DNA of 64,000 bases. Source: Lysobacter avium. GTDB lineage: Bacteria; Pseudomonadota; Gammaproteobacteria; Xanthomonadales; Xanthomonadaceae. The stretch's first letter is position 1, and every line of letters begins with the position of its first letter. Location: the NCBI RefSeq assembly GCF_015209745.1, contig NZ_CP063657.1:2542001-2606000 (forward strand), in the 5' to 3' direction. The translations under genes and the position numbers were made by a program. A model generated the notes under the pieces. The model saw only the letters and a program-made list of their open reading frames with translations, was not told where the DNA came from and did not search any database. Of the stretch, positions 27,466-35,173 are shown in pieces.

Positions 27466-28182
27466 ATGCGCCTTTCCCGCTTCGTCCTTGTCATCGCGCT
27501 GCTTGGCGCGCTCCTGCTGTTGCTCGCCGGGCCCGGCACGCGGATGGATCTGTGGGATTTCCGCACCGGTTTCGGAGTGATGCGCTGGGCCGCCTACATC
27601 GGCCTGGGTGCGGCTGCAGTGGCGGTGCTGCTGTTGCTGGTTCCCTCATTCCGTCGGGCAGAAGGGATGGCGCTCGCGGCGGCTTTGCTGATTGGCCTGG
27701 TGGTTGCGTTCGTGCCCTGGAATGCGATGCGCGGCGCCAGGCAGGTGCCGCCGATCCACGATATAAGCACCGATACCGAGCGTCCGCCGCAGTTCGTGGA
27801 CATCCTTCCCCTGCGCGCAGATGCACCCAATCCCGCTGACTACGGCGGCGCGGAGATTGCCCGGCAGCAGCTCGCCGCCTATCCGGAACTGGGTCCCTAC
27901 ACCAGCGCGCTGCCGCCAGCACAGGCATACGGGAAGGCGCTGGAGGCGGCGAAGAAAATGGGCTGGGACATCGTCGCCAGCGATCCGGCGAGCGGCCGCA
28001 TCGAGGCCAGCGACACGACGATGTGGTTCGGCTTCACCGACGACGTGGTTATCCGGGTGGAAGCCGAAGGTCACGGCAGCCGTATCGATGTCCGCTCGGT
28101 GTCGCGGGTTGGCAAGAGCGATGTGGGGACCAACGCGAAGCGTATCCGGGCCTATCTGGCCGCGCTGGCACGCTTGGGATAG
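27466..28182 (+). CDS. DUF1499 membrane protein
   Basis: A 238-residue protein with three hydrophobic segments (residues 5-22, about 38-60 and 67-85) and a soluble C-terminal DUF1499 domain. The domain contains DISTDTERPPQFVDILPLR, AYGKALEAAKKMGWDIV, ASDTTMWFGFTDDVVIRV and GSRIDVRSVSRVGKSDVGTNAKRI. The last segment is the strongest family signature. Function is unknown. Its 3' end overlaps the convergent neighbouring gene by 31 bases. It stands 94 bases after msrA and could share its transcript. Confidence 0.85.
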   Translation: MRLSRFVLVIALLGALLLLLAGPGTRMDLWDFRTGFGVMRWAAYIGLGAAAVAVLLLLVPSFRRAEGMALAAALLIGLVVAFVPWNAMRGARQVPPIHDISTDTERPPQFVDILPLRADAPNPADYGGAEIARQQLAAYPELGPYTSALPPAQAYGKALEAAKKMGWDIVASDPASGRIEASDTTMWFGFTDDVVIRVEAEGHGSRIDVRSVSRVGKSDVGTNAKRIRAYLAALARLG

Positions 28183-28685
28183 TGGCGCGAGAGGTCCTCG
28201 TCGATCTGGATCGGGCGGCCCCAGCGATCGTAGGTCGGCACGAATCCGCGCTTGATGCGGTCAAACCGGTCTGATCCCGGGGCGATGCCGAGTTGCTCGG
28301 CCACCGCGCTCCAGCCCTGCGCGTGGTCACGCTCCCACAGCTCAACCACGTGACGGCACGGGCGACCAAGCACTTCGGCGGCGGCGCAGGCGTAGTAGAT
28401 ATCGCCCGGCGCCCAGCGCTCATCTTCCAGCAGATTCTCCACCAGGTTCCGGGGCGCGCCGTAGTAACGCACCATCTCGTCGATGAAGGACTGGCGGTAA
28501 CGCGCGCCGTAGCGATTGACGTCCTCCAGCTGGCTGTCCACCCATGGATCGCCGCTGCGCGGATTCCAGTCGAAGCGGAAATCCTGCGCGTTTGCGGCGC
28601 CGGCGCCGGCCAGCGTCGCAAACGCCGCGGCCATCGCGAAGACGCGTGTGCGCAGCTTCACGGAGATGGGGGGTGGAATGGACAT
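28152..28685 (-). CDS. Secreted protein of unknown function, 177 aa
   Basis: I do not recognise the family. It has a clear signal peptide (VFAMAAAFATLAGAGAANA, cleaved near residue 33) and a mature part rich in Trp, Arg and Asp. Visible segments are DFRFDWNPRSGDPWVDSQLED, VRYYGAPRNLVENLLEDERW, YYACAAAEVLGRPCRHVVELW (a possible disulfide between its two Cys) and RFDRIKRGFVPTYDRWGRP. GAGG lies nine bases upstream of the ATG. The 3' end overlaps the DUF1499 gene on the other strand by 31 bases. Confidence 0.7.
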   Translation of the reverse strand: MSIPPPISVKLRTRVFAMAAAFATLAGAGAANAQDFRFDWNPRSGDPWVDSQLEDVNRYGARYRQSFIDEMVRYYGAPRNLVENLLEDERWAPGDIYYACAAAEVLGRPCRHVVELWERDHAQGWSAVAEQLGIAPGSDRFDRIKRGFVPTYDRWGRPIQIDEDLSRHYPKRASAAR

Positions 28686-28832
28686 GATGGGCTACCTCGA
28701 AGGCGATGCCGCCGTTGATCGGCGGCCAGGTGACCATGTTCGGATTGCGGCAGTGAACCCCTCCCGAACTCCGCCCGGCCTCGGCCGGAGCCGTTCAGGC
28801 AGGGCGGACGTGCGTCCTGAAAACGGACGTGA

Positions 28833-29282
28833 TCAGCGCGAAATCACGAACTTGCCAAAGGCCACGCCAAGGTCCCAACCCTCGCCCTTCCCGGCCAACG
28901 CCAGGGAAACATCGCCCTTGGTCATGACCTGCGCCTTGGCCGATTTGCCTGCGCCGGCGTGGGCTTCTGCGGTGACATAGGTGCCGAGCACTTCATTGAT
29001 GCTGTTGATGCCGGAGAACTCGCCGCGACCATCGGTGATACGGGTCTTGCCGAAGGTGATGCCGCCGCCCTTGGTGCGGATCTTCACCGCCATCGACGCG
29101 CCATTGTCACAGGTCACCGTGCCGGTGCCAGAGCCGGTCTTGTAGAACGCCGACCAGCCGGACAGGTTGAAGCGCAACTCGCAATCGGCGTTGCCAGCGG
29201 CGGCCACGGGAAAGGCCGCGGCGGCCAGCAGGGTGGCGAAGACCAGCGGAGCAAGACGGGTATGACGTTGTGGACTGGGCAT
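28833..29282 (-). CDS. Small secreted glycine-rich protein, 149 aa
   Basis: A 149-residue protein with signal peptide (LAPLVFATLLAAAAFPVAAAG) and a mature domain of short Gly-rich segments ending in repeated polar/hydrophobic alternation. These include DCELRFNLSGWSAFYKTGSG, GGGITFGKTRITDGRGEFSG, AKAQVMTKGDVSLALAGKG and EGWDLGVAFGKFVISR. The alternating pattern suggests a beta-rich fold. AGGAGG (29289-29294) six bases before the ATG at 29282 fixes the start. Family is not recognised with confidence; a relation to DUF1134/EipA-like proteins is only a guess. Confidence 0.75.
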   Translation of the reverse strand: MPSPQRHTRLAPLVFATLLAAAAFPVAAAGNADCELRFNLSGWSAFYKTGSGTGTVTCDNGASMAVKIRTKGGGITFGKTRITDGRGEFSGINSINEVLGTYVTAEAHAGAGKSAKAQVMTKGDVSLALAGKGEGWDLGVAFGKFVISR

Positions 29283-29362
29283 GACCAACCTCCTGAGGGG
29301 ATGCCGCCAGACTAATCGATGACCCTATTGCCGAGAGTGATGTGCGGCGGCCGTTGAAACGG

Positions 29363-29390
29363 CAGCGGCACCGTTTGGGCGGTGCCGCTG
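29363..29390 (-). terminator. Strong hairpin downstream of the 144-aa secreted-protein gene
   Basis: CAGCGGCACCG (29363-29373) and CGGTGCCGCTG (29380-29390) pair perfectly over 11 bases around a six-base loop. Read on the minus strand, it is followed by CCGTTTCAACGG, a weak T-tract. It lies 45 bases after the stop of the gene at 29435 and 80 bases before the start of the next gene. Confidence 0.65.
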
Positions 29391-29434
29391 TATTGACCAC
29401 TTGTCGCATCGCGGGCGGAAGCCGCGGGGCAGGC

Positions 29435-29869
29435 TCAGTCGTCCCAGCGGTGGTGACGTTTGCCGCGACGGTCGCGGTCGTAGCGCGGATCGTAGTACGT
29501 GGTCTGCGTCTTGACCTTGCACTTGCCGTGCTTGTTGCACTTCACGTCGCGGTCGCCGTGACCGCGGTAGCGCGACGAGCTCCCGTAATTCGAACGACCG
29601 TAATTGTTGACGTACGCGCGGCGTGGCGCGTTGCGGTAGTAGCGCGGGTGGCCGCGATCGTCGCGTACCACAACCAAGCGGTCGTTGTAGCCGTAGTTGC
29701 CATTGCGGTAGTACGGCTGGTCTCCACGGAGAACGACGTCCGCCACGTCCACGAGCACCCGGACCAGGTCATCGCCACTGTCGGCATGGGCAGCGGTGGG
29801 AGCCAACGCCACGGTGCCGAAACCGGCGGCGATCACGAATGGCGCTAGCCAGCGGGAAAGATTCGACAT
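29435..29869 (-). CDS. Secreted basic Tyr/Arg-rich protein, 144 aa
   Basis: A 144-residue protein of unknown family. A signal peptide (WLAPFVIAAGFGTVALAPTAAHA) is followed by DDLVRVLVDVADVVLRGDQ and then a low-complexity part dominated by Arg, Tyr, Asn, Asp and Gly, with VKCNKHGKCKVKTQT and a C-terminal RRGKRHHRWDD. High net positive charge and aromatic content suggest binding to cell wall, nucleic acid or metal, but nothing is proven. The start at 29869 was chosen for the signal peptide; the longer in-frame extension is not conserved-looking. Confidence 0.7.
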   Translation of the reverse strand: MSNLSRWLAPFVIAAGFGTVALAPTAAHADSGDDLVRVLVDVADVVLRGDQPYYRNGNYGYNDRLVVVRDDRGHPRYYRNAPRRAYVNNYGRSNYGSSSRYRGHGDRDVKCNKHGKCKVKTQTTYYDPRYDRDRRGKRHHRWDD

Positions 29870-30062
29870 GAGGGCTAATCCTTGGTTACGCCGGTGCTCC
29901 GGCCCTGTTCCGACCATGCCGTGGCGCGCCTGAACGGATTTCCAACACTCCATGAAACGAGGTGATTTTGTTCACATAGCCACCGGTGCGGCCGTCGACC
30001 GCAGTCCCGCGCCAGCGCAGGGCGAGCCACACCCGGCCAGGACGCAGCCACGTCGAACCCTG

Positions 30063-30794
30063 CTACGGCGCCCGCTGTGCGACGGCGGCCAGTTCGGCTA
30101 CCGCTGCAGGCAGCGCCGCCGCGGTGTTCACCTGGCGGAAACGCCGCTCGCCCTCGGGGACGGGCGCGGCGCGCTCGTGCACCCATGTCGAGTGATACGG
30201 CACATGGATGCCCCAACCGCCCAGCGCCAGCACGGGAAGGATGTCGGAGCGAAGGGAATTGCCGATCATCAGGAACTGCGGCGCCTGCAGGCCGAACTCG
30301 GCAAGCAAACGGCGATAGGTCGCTGGATCCTTCTCGCTGACGATCTCGATCCGGCCGAACAGGTCGGCCATGCCGCAATCGCGCACCTTGGATTCCTGGT
30401 GGAAGAGGTCGCCCTTGGTGATCATCACCACCGGGTGCTCGCGGGCGATCGCCTCTACGGCCTCGGCGATGCCCGGCAGCAACTCCACCGGATGGCGCAG
30501 CAGTTCCTTGCCCAGGCCGAGGATGCGCTGCAGGTCGGTGGCGCTGATGCGCGCGTCCGACAGTTCGATCGCGGCCTCCAGCATCGACAGCACCATGCCT
30601 TTGACGCCATAGCCGAACACGCCGATGTTGCCGCTCTCCACCTGGTAGAGCCGATCCCGTGCACCGGGCCGATCCAGGTCGGCCCAGGGCGCCAGGATCT
30701 GCTCGAAGGCTTCCTGGGCCTCGTCAAAATAATCCTGACTGCGCCACAAGGTGTCGTCGGCATCAAAACCGACCATCCCGATCATCTTCTCCAT
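30063..30794 (-). CDS. HAD-family phosphatase
   Basis: A 243-residue haloacid-dehalogenase-fold hydrolase. Motif I is GFDADDTLWRSQD (nucleophile Asp in DADDT), motif II MITKGDLFHQES, motif III Lys in EKDPATYRRLL, and motif IV FLMIGNSLRSDILP. The helical cap lies between residues 20 and 110. The pattern fits a small-molecule phosphatase; the substrate cannot be told from sequence. It is preceded on its 5' side by the divergent gene at 30896, with 101 bases between. Confidence 0.88.
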   Translation of the reverse strand: MEKMIGMVGFDADDTLWRSQDYFDEAQEAFEQILAPWADLDRPGARDRLYQVESGNIGVFGYGVKGMVLSMLEAAIELSDARISATDLQRILGLGKELLRHPVELLPGIAEAVEAIAREHPVVMITKGDLFHQESKVRDCGMADLFGRIEIVSEKDPATYRRLLAEFGLQAPQFLMIGNSLRSDILPVLALGGWGIHVPYHSTWVHERAAPVPEGERRFRQVNTAAALPAAVAELAAVAQRAP

Positions 30795-30895
30795 CCGTCG
30801 ATTATGCCCCGCGGTGCAACGCCGGCCGACCCGTCACGCACGCCTAACCGCGCCCCTTACACGATCAGGCGCTCGACGATGCCCCTGGAGACGCC

Positions 30896-31372
30896 ATGAC
30901 GGAACGCCACGTTTTCTGCACCCCCGACATCAACACCGCCTCGCAGGTCATGGCGGCAGCGCGTTCGTCGGGGATCGAGGACGACAACATCCTGCTGGTC
31001 GCGCGTTCCGACATCGAACTGGAGCAGATCCCCGACCAGCGCAAGGAAGCGGACACCGACATGCTGCCCGCCGCGGCGCGCGGTGTCGGCTACGGTGCCG
31101 GCGCAGGCCTGCTGGCAGGCCTGATCGCCGTCGCGATCCCGCCGGTGGGGATCACCATGGCCGGTGCCGCCGCGGCGACACTCGCCGGTGGAGCGATGGG
31201 CGGATGGATCTCCGCGCTCATGGGTTCCAGCCTGCCCGACCCGGTGCGGCAGCAGTTTGAAGACCGTATCGAGGCGGGCCAGATCCTGGTCATCCTGGAC
31301 GGGGATGAGGACGTGCTGGAAGCCGCCGAGCCCGCCATTGTCAGTGCGGGCGGCAACCGGCTACCGTTCTAG
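30896..31372 (+). CDS. Glycine-zipper membrane protein of unknown function, 158 aa
   Basis: A 158-residue protein with a soluble N-terminus (residues 1-58) and a central Gly/Ala-rich hydrophobic stretch GVGYGAGAGLLAGLIAVAIP, GITMAGAAAATLAGGAMGGW. The stretch has the GxxxG spacing of a glycine zipper. An acidic C-terminal tail with DRIEAGQILVILDGDEDVLE follows. The layout recalls DUF1269 proteins, but the match is not secure. It lies 33 bases before the sugar dehydrogenase gene and may be co-transcribed with it. Confidence 0.7.
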   Translation: MTERHVFCTPDINTASQVMAAARSSGIEDDNILLVARSDIELEQIPDQRKEADTDMLPAAARGVGYGAGAGLLAGLIAVAIPPVGITMAGAAAATLAGGAMGGWISALMGSSLPDPVRQQFEDRIEAGQILVILDGDEDVLEAAEPAIVSAGGNRLPF

Positions 31373-31405
31373 ATCCTGTCGCGCCGTAAAAGCTGAGGAT
31401 TCACC

Positions 31406-32572
31406 ATGCGAAACGCCATTCCCACGATTCTCGCCCTGGCGTTGCTGGTCGCTTGCAGCGATGGCAACGGCACGCCCGCAGCGACGACAGCGACCGACGA
31501 CGCGAGCCAGGGGATGGAGACCAGTGACCGCCCGTTCGCCGTAAACGAAATCGCCGTTTTCGACGAGCCGTGGGCAATGAGCTTCCTGCCTGACGGCCAG
31601 CACCTGCTGGTCACGCAGAAGCCGGGGCAGCTGAAACTGGTCGGCCTGGACGGCAGGTCCGCCGAGATCACCGGCGTGCCGGAGGTTGCCTACGGCGGCC
31701 AGGGCGGCTTGGGCGACGTGGTGCTGCATCCGGATTTCAGCAGCAACGGGATGATCTACATCAGTTACGCCGAAGCCGGCGAGCGTGATACCCGCGGTGC
31801 TGCGGTGGCGCGTGCCAGGCTGGTTACCGACGCCAAGGGCGGCGGCAAGCTGACCGGGCTGGAAGTGATCTGGCGCCAGGTCCCCAAGGTCAAGGGTGAG
31901 GGCCACTATGGCCACCGCATCGCGTTTGGTCCCGACGGTTACCTGTGGATCAGCTCCGGCGAGCGACAGAAGTTCGACCCCGCGCAGGACATGGCGTCCA
32001 ACCTGGGCAAGGTGCTTCGGCTCAATGACGATGGGACTATCCCGGCCGACAACCCGTTTGCGGGCGACGGGAAAGTCGCATCACAGGTGTGGTCGCTGGG
32101 CCATCGCAATCCACTTGGAATCGCCTTCAACGCCAAGGGCGAGCTGTGGGAAATCGAGATGGGTCCGAAGGGTGGCGACGAGCTGAACCTGATCGAGCGC
32201 GGTGCGAACTACGGCTACCCGATCGTCTCCAACGGAGATCACTACGACGGCCGCCCGATTCCCGACCACGACACCCAACCGCAGTTCAACGCTCCCGCCA
32301 TCAGCTGGACGCCGGTGATCTCGCCCAGCAGCCTGATCTTCTACAGCGGCGACCGCTTCCCTTCATGGAAGGGCAGCGCCTTTGCAAGCGGCCTGTCCTC
32401 ACAGTCGCTGGTGCGGATCGCCTTTGACGGCGACAGGGCCAGCGAGGCGGAACGCTTCGACATGGGCGAGCGCATCCGCGCGGTGGCGCAGGGCCCCGAC
32501 GGCGACCTGTACCTGCTCGAGGACGGCCCCAAAGGCCGGCTGCTGCGCCTGGCACCCCCGTCGACGGAGTGA
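31406..32572 (+). CDS. PQQ-type soluble aldose sugar dehydrogenase, lipoprotein form
   Basis: A 388-residue protein with a lipoprotein signal ([12 protein letters not shown], lipobox LVAC) and a Glu/Ala/Thr linker, then a six-bladed beta-propeller of the Asd/YliI family. Visible landmarks are [82 protein letters not shown] and [21 protein letters not shown]. These contain the conserved His and Asp residues for PQQ and calcium binding. It would oxidise sugars in the periplasm. Whether it binds PQQ depends on cofactor genes not in the window. Confidence 0.9.
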   Translation: MRNAIPTILALALLVACSDGNGTPAATTATDDASQGMETSDRPFAVNEIAVFDEPWAMSFLPDGQHLLVTQKPGQLKLVGLDGRSAEITGVPEVAYGGQGGLGDVVLHPDFSSNGMIYISYAEAGERDTRGAAVARARLVTDAKGGGKLTGLEVIWRQVPKVKGEGHYGHRIAFGPDGYLWISSGERQKFDPAQDMASNLGKVLRLNDDGTIPADNPFAGDGKVASQVWSLGHRNPLGIAFNAKGELWEIEMGPKGGDELNLIERGANYGYPIVSNGDHYDGRPIPDHDTQPQFNAPAISWTPVISPSSLIFYSGDRFPSWKGSAFASGLSSQSLVRIAFDGDRASEAERFDMGERIRAVAQGPDGDLYLLEDGPKGRLLRLAPPSTE

Positions 32573-32693
32573 CGTGCGCCCCCAGCGGGTTGCGCCCCCA
32601 CGCGATGCGGACGGGGCGGGCGGGATGAGCTCCAGCAACCGCCAATGAGATCCCGAGCGCTGCGGCGTGTCGCGCGGCAGCGCCGGGGTCCGC

Positions 32694-33116
32694 TCAGTTC
32701 TGCTCGTCTTCCTCTTCCAGCTCGGGTTCATCGAGCTTGCTGCGGGCGTCCCGCTCCGCGTGGGTGACGTAGCCGTCGCTGTCGGCGTCGGTCATTTCAA
32801 AGTTGCTGTCGAAACCCGGATTGGCACTGCCTTCACTGCGACTGATGCGGCCGTCCCCATCGGCATCCAGTTCGTCCCAGCGAAAGTCGTCGCGCACTTC
32901 CGAAGGCGGCGCTTCAGCGGCCGGGTCAACCACCAGTTCGTCGCCCTCGCTGATGATCGGCGGTGGGGATATTGCCTCCTCGACCTTCTCCAGCGGATCG
33001 GCGGTTTGCTCCTGGGCTGCGGCGGGGGTGGCAAAGGCCAGGCCGCTGACCAGCGCCAGACTGGCGGCACCAGCGAGCAGTGAGTGAGTCATCGATCGGT
33101 CACCGGAACGTTTCAT
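32694..33116 (-). CDS. Secreted EF-hand protein
   Basis: A 140-residue protein with signal peptide (SLLAGAASLALVSGLAFATPAAAQ) and two calcium-binding loops. The first is DADGDGRISRSE near residue 85; the second is DADSDGYVTHAE near residue 112. Both have Asp/Asn at positions 1, 3 and 5 and Glu at 12. The tail is very acidic (ELEEEDEQN). AGGAG seven bases before the ATG at 33116 supports the start. Probably a periplasmic calcium sensor or buffer; its partner is unknown. Confidence 0.82.
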   Translation of the reverse strand: MKRSGDRSMTHSLLAGAASLALVSGLAFATPAAAQEQTADPLEKVEEAISPPPIISEGDELVVDPAAEAPPSEVRDDFRWDELDADGDGRISRSEGSANPGFDSNFEMTDADSDGYVTHAERDARSKLDEPELEEEDEQN

Positions 33117-33303
33117 GCGCACTCTCCTGAGGATGTGGGTGCCTTGAGCCTTTGCCTTGCCGGCTGTACGCCCGATAAGCCGCGTCCCGCTTGACGGTGC
33201 GCTCACAACACGACGACGTTGCGTTTACGAATCCGCCTGTTCAGCTGGCCCCGCCGAGCGGATGTTGGTGCGTTGCAACATGCGTCTGCGACGATCGCTG
33301 CGC

Positions 33304-34062
33304 TTACGTTCCGGATGCCGACGGCAACTCCATCAATTGCAGCTGCAGGTCGTAAAGGAGCTCCGCATCCCCTTCGAGCCACTCGCGGTCCTCGCGGCCA
33401 CGGAAGTGGCGATGGAATGCCGCCAGCGCTGCTTCGGGGTCACGCAGGTCGTAACCGACCAGGCGCAGCGCCGCCCAGGCATCGAATCCCGCCGGAACCG
33501 GAGCGCGGAGCTCGCGTGGCCACAAGCCATAGCCGGCCTGCGCCACGCGCTGCCAGGGAAAATGCACGCTCGGGTCGTCTTTCTTGGTCGGCGCGACATC
33601 GCCATGTCCCACCACCAGATGCGGCTGGATGCCCAGGCGGTCGGTGAGGTCGGCCAGCAGCACCAGCAGCGACTCGATCTGCGCATCGCTGAAAGGCTCG
33701 TTGCCGTCGTTGTCGAGCTCGATGCCGATGGAGATCGAGTTGATGTCGTCCATGCCGGCCCAGCGGCTGGACCCGGCGTGCCAGGCGCGCTCCTGTTCGG
33801 CGACCAGTTGGTAGCGGCGGCCATCCTCGCCGATCAGGTAATGCGCGCTCACCCGGCCGCCGGAGTTGCGCGTCTGCAGGACCAGCAGCGCACCCTCGGC
33901 GCTGCGCATCGCGGTGTGGTGGATAACGATCATGCGCGCACGCCGGGGCTCATGATTGGGCGAGGCGTGCCAGTCGGCCAGCGGGTTGCGCGGCGGTGCG
34001 GTGGCACAGGCGCTGACCACAAGCAGGCACAGCACGGCAGCAATACGTTGCAGGGCTCTCAT
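33304..34062 (-). CDS. N-acetylmuramoyl-L-alanine amidase, AmpD-like lipoprotein
   Basis: A 252-residue amidase_2 enzyme, cleaving muropeptide amide bonds in the periplasm. The signal ends in a lipobox (LVVSAC at residues 17-22). Zinc and active-site residues appear in IVIHHTAMRSA near residue 48, the central VSAHYLIGEDGRRYQLVAEQERAWHAG, and the third metal region VVGHGDVAPTKKDDPSVHFPW, where the H, the K and the D are placed as in AmpD. The ATG at 34062 has GGA six bases upstream; an ATG 6 bases earlier is possible. It is divergent from the outer-membrane gene. Confidence 0.9.
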   Translation of the reverse strand: MRALQRIAAVLCLLVVSACATAPPRNPLADWHASPNHEPRRARMIVIHHTAMRSAEGALLVLQTRNSGGRVSAHYLIGEDGRRYQLVAEQERAWHAGSSRWAGMDDINSISIGIELDNDGNEPFSDAQIESLLVLLADLTDRLGIQPHLVVGHGDVAPTKKDDPSVHFPWQRVAQAGYGLWPRELRAPVPAGFDAWAALRLVGYDLRDPEAALAAFHRHFRGREDREWLEGDAELLYDLQLQLMELPSASGT

Positions 34063-34184
34063 TGGCATTCCAGGATTTGCAATCGATCGCCTACGGTAAG
34101 CCAAGCACGCGCGTCGCTGGCTGTTCACGCCCGCGCCACCGTGGTTCCGCTCTCATGGCCGCCCTCCCCCCAAGGACCAGCACC

Positions 34185-34991
34185 ATGCCCAAAAGTTTTC
34201 CGCTGCAGTTGCTTCTGCTCGCCTCCGGCGTCGCCCTCGCCCTTCCCGCCCACGCCATTGACGACGATCGCTTCACCTTGCGGATCGGCGCGATGAACGC
34301 CGATGCCCAGAGCACGTTGCGCGGCCGCACGGATATTGGCGGCGACTCGATCGGTTTCAGCGAGGACTTCGATTTCGGCGGCAAGGAAACCGTGCCACGC
34401 CTGGAAGGCCAGTTCCGCTTCAGCGAGCGCAACCGCCTGCTGTTCAACTATTTCAACTACAACAAGGACCGCCGGCTCACGCTTGACGATGACCTCGACT
34501 ACGACGGGAATGTGATTCCCGCCGGCAGCTTCGCCAAGAGCGAGGTGGATTTCGAGGTCGCGAGCGTCGTTTACGATTTCGCGGTAACCGAAACCGAGAC
34601 ATTCAGCTGGGGCCTGCAGCTGGGCGCGGAGTACGCCAAGCTGGAAGCCAAGGTCGTTGCCGAGGCAGGGGAGGAAACCTACCGCGAGCGCGAGAGCTCC
34701 GACGGTTTCGCTCCGGTCATCGGCACCCGGTTCACCTGGGCGCCTGCGGATGCGTGGCGCGTGGTGGCCCAGGGTCAGTACTTGAACGCGTCCTGGGGCA
34801 GCTTCGGCGACTACCGCGGCGACCTGAGCCGGGCCAATGCGCTGGTCGAATACCGCTTCACCCGGAACTTCGGCATCCACGTCGGCTATGACTGGTTCAA
34901 GCTGGACGTCGACAAGCGCGGCAGTGACGGCGTGCTCGGCCTGGAGCAGGAGTTCAAGGGACCGATTGCCGGAATCACGCTGGCGTTCTGA
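34185..34991 (+). CDS. Outer-membrane beta-barrel protein
   Basis: A 268-residue protein with signal peptide (FPLQLLLLASGVALALPAHA) and a mature domain of alternating hydrophobic and polar residues. Strand-like stretches include RFTLRIGAMNADAQSTLRG, VPRLEGQFRFSERNRLLFNYF, FSWGLQLGAEYAKLEAKVV and FGIHVGYDWFKLDVDKRG. It ends in an aromatic (ITLAF), the usual C-terminal signal for BAM-assisted insertion. About ten strands can be counted. The family was not identified beyond an OmpA/OmpW-like barrel. A strong terminator follows. Confidence 0.8.
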   Translation: MPKSFPLQLLLLASGVALALPAHAIDDDRFTLRIGAMNADAQSTLRGRTDIGGDSIGFSEDFDFGGKETVPRLEGQFRFSERNRLLFNYFNYNKDRRLTLDDDLDYDGNVIPAGSFAKSEVDFEVASVVYDFAVTETETFSWGLQLGAEYAKLEAKVVAEAGEETYRERESSDGFAPVIGTRFTWAPADAWRVVAQGQYLNASWGSFGDYRGDLSRANALVEYRFTRNFGIHVGYDWFKLDVDKRGSDGVLGLEQEFKGPIAGITLAF

Positions 34992-35046
34992 TCCGCTCCG
35001 GACGTCGCGCGCAGGCTCCCCGCGGGTTGGTCGGGGCAAGCTCAAA

Positions 35047-35076
35047 CAAAACGCCCGCATCCCTGCGGGCGTTTTG
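35047..35076 (+). terminator. Bidirectional intrinsic terminator
   Basis: CAAAACGCCCGC (35047-35058) and GCGGGCGTTTTG (35065-35076) pair perfectly over 12 bases around ATCCCT. The TTTT run serves the plus strand; on the minus strand the reverse of the AAAA/AAACA run gives a T-rich tail. It sits between the outer-membrane gene and the convergent ndvB-like gene and can end both. Confidence 0.9.
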
Positions 35077-35173
35077 CTGTCTGCGACGACCCCGCTAATT
35101 CCCGCGGGGCCTCTGTGCGACTGCCGGCCACACCCGCCAATCCGCGCTTGCTGATGGGCTAGCTCGTCACGCG

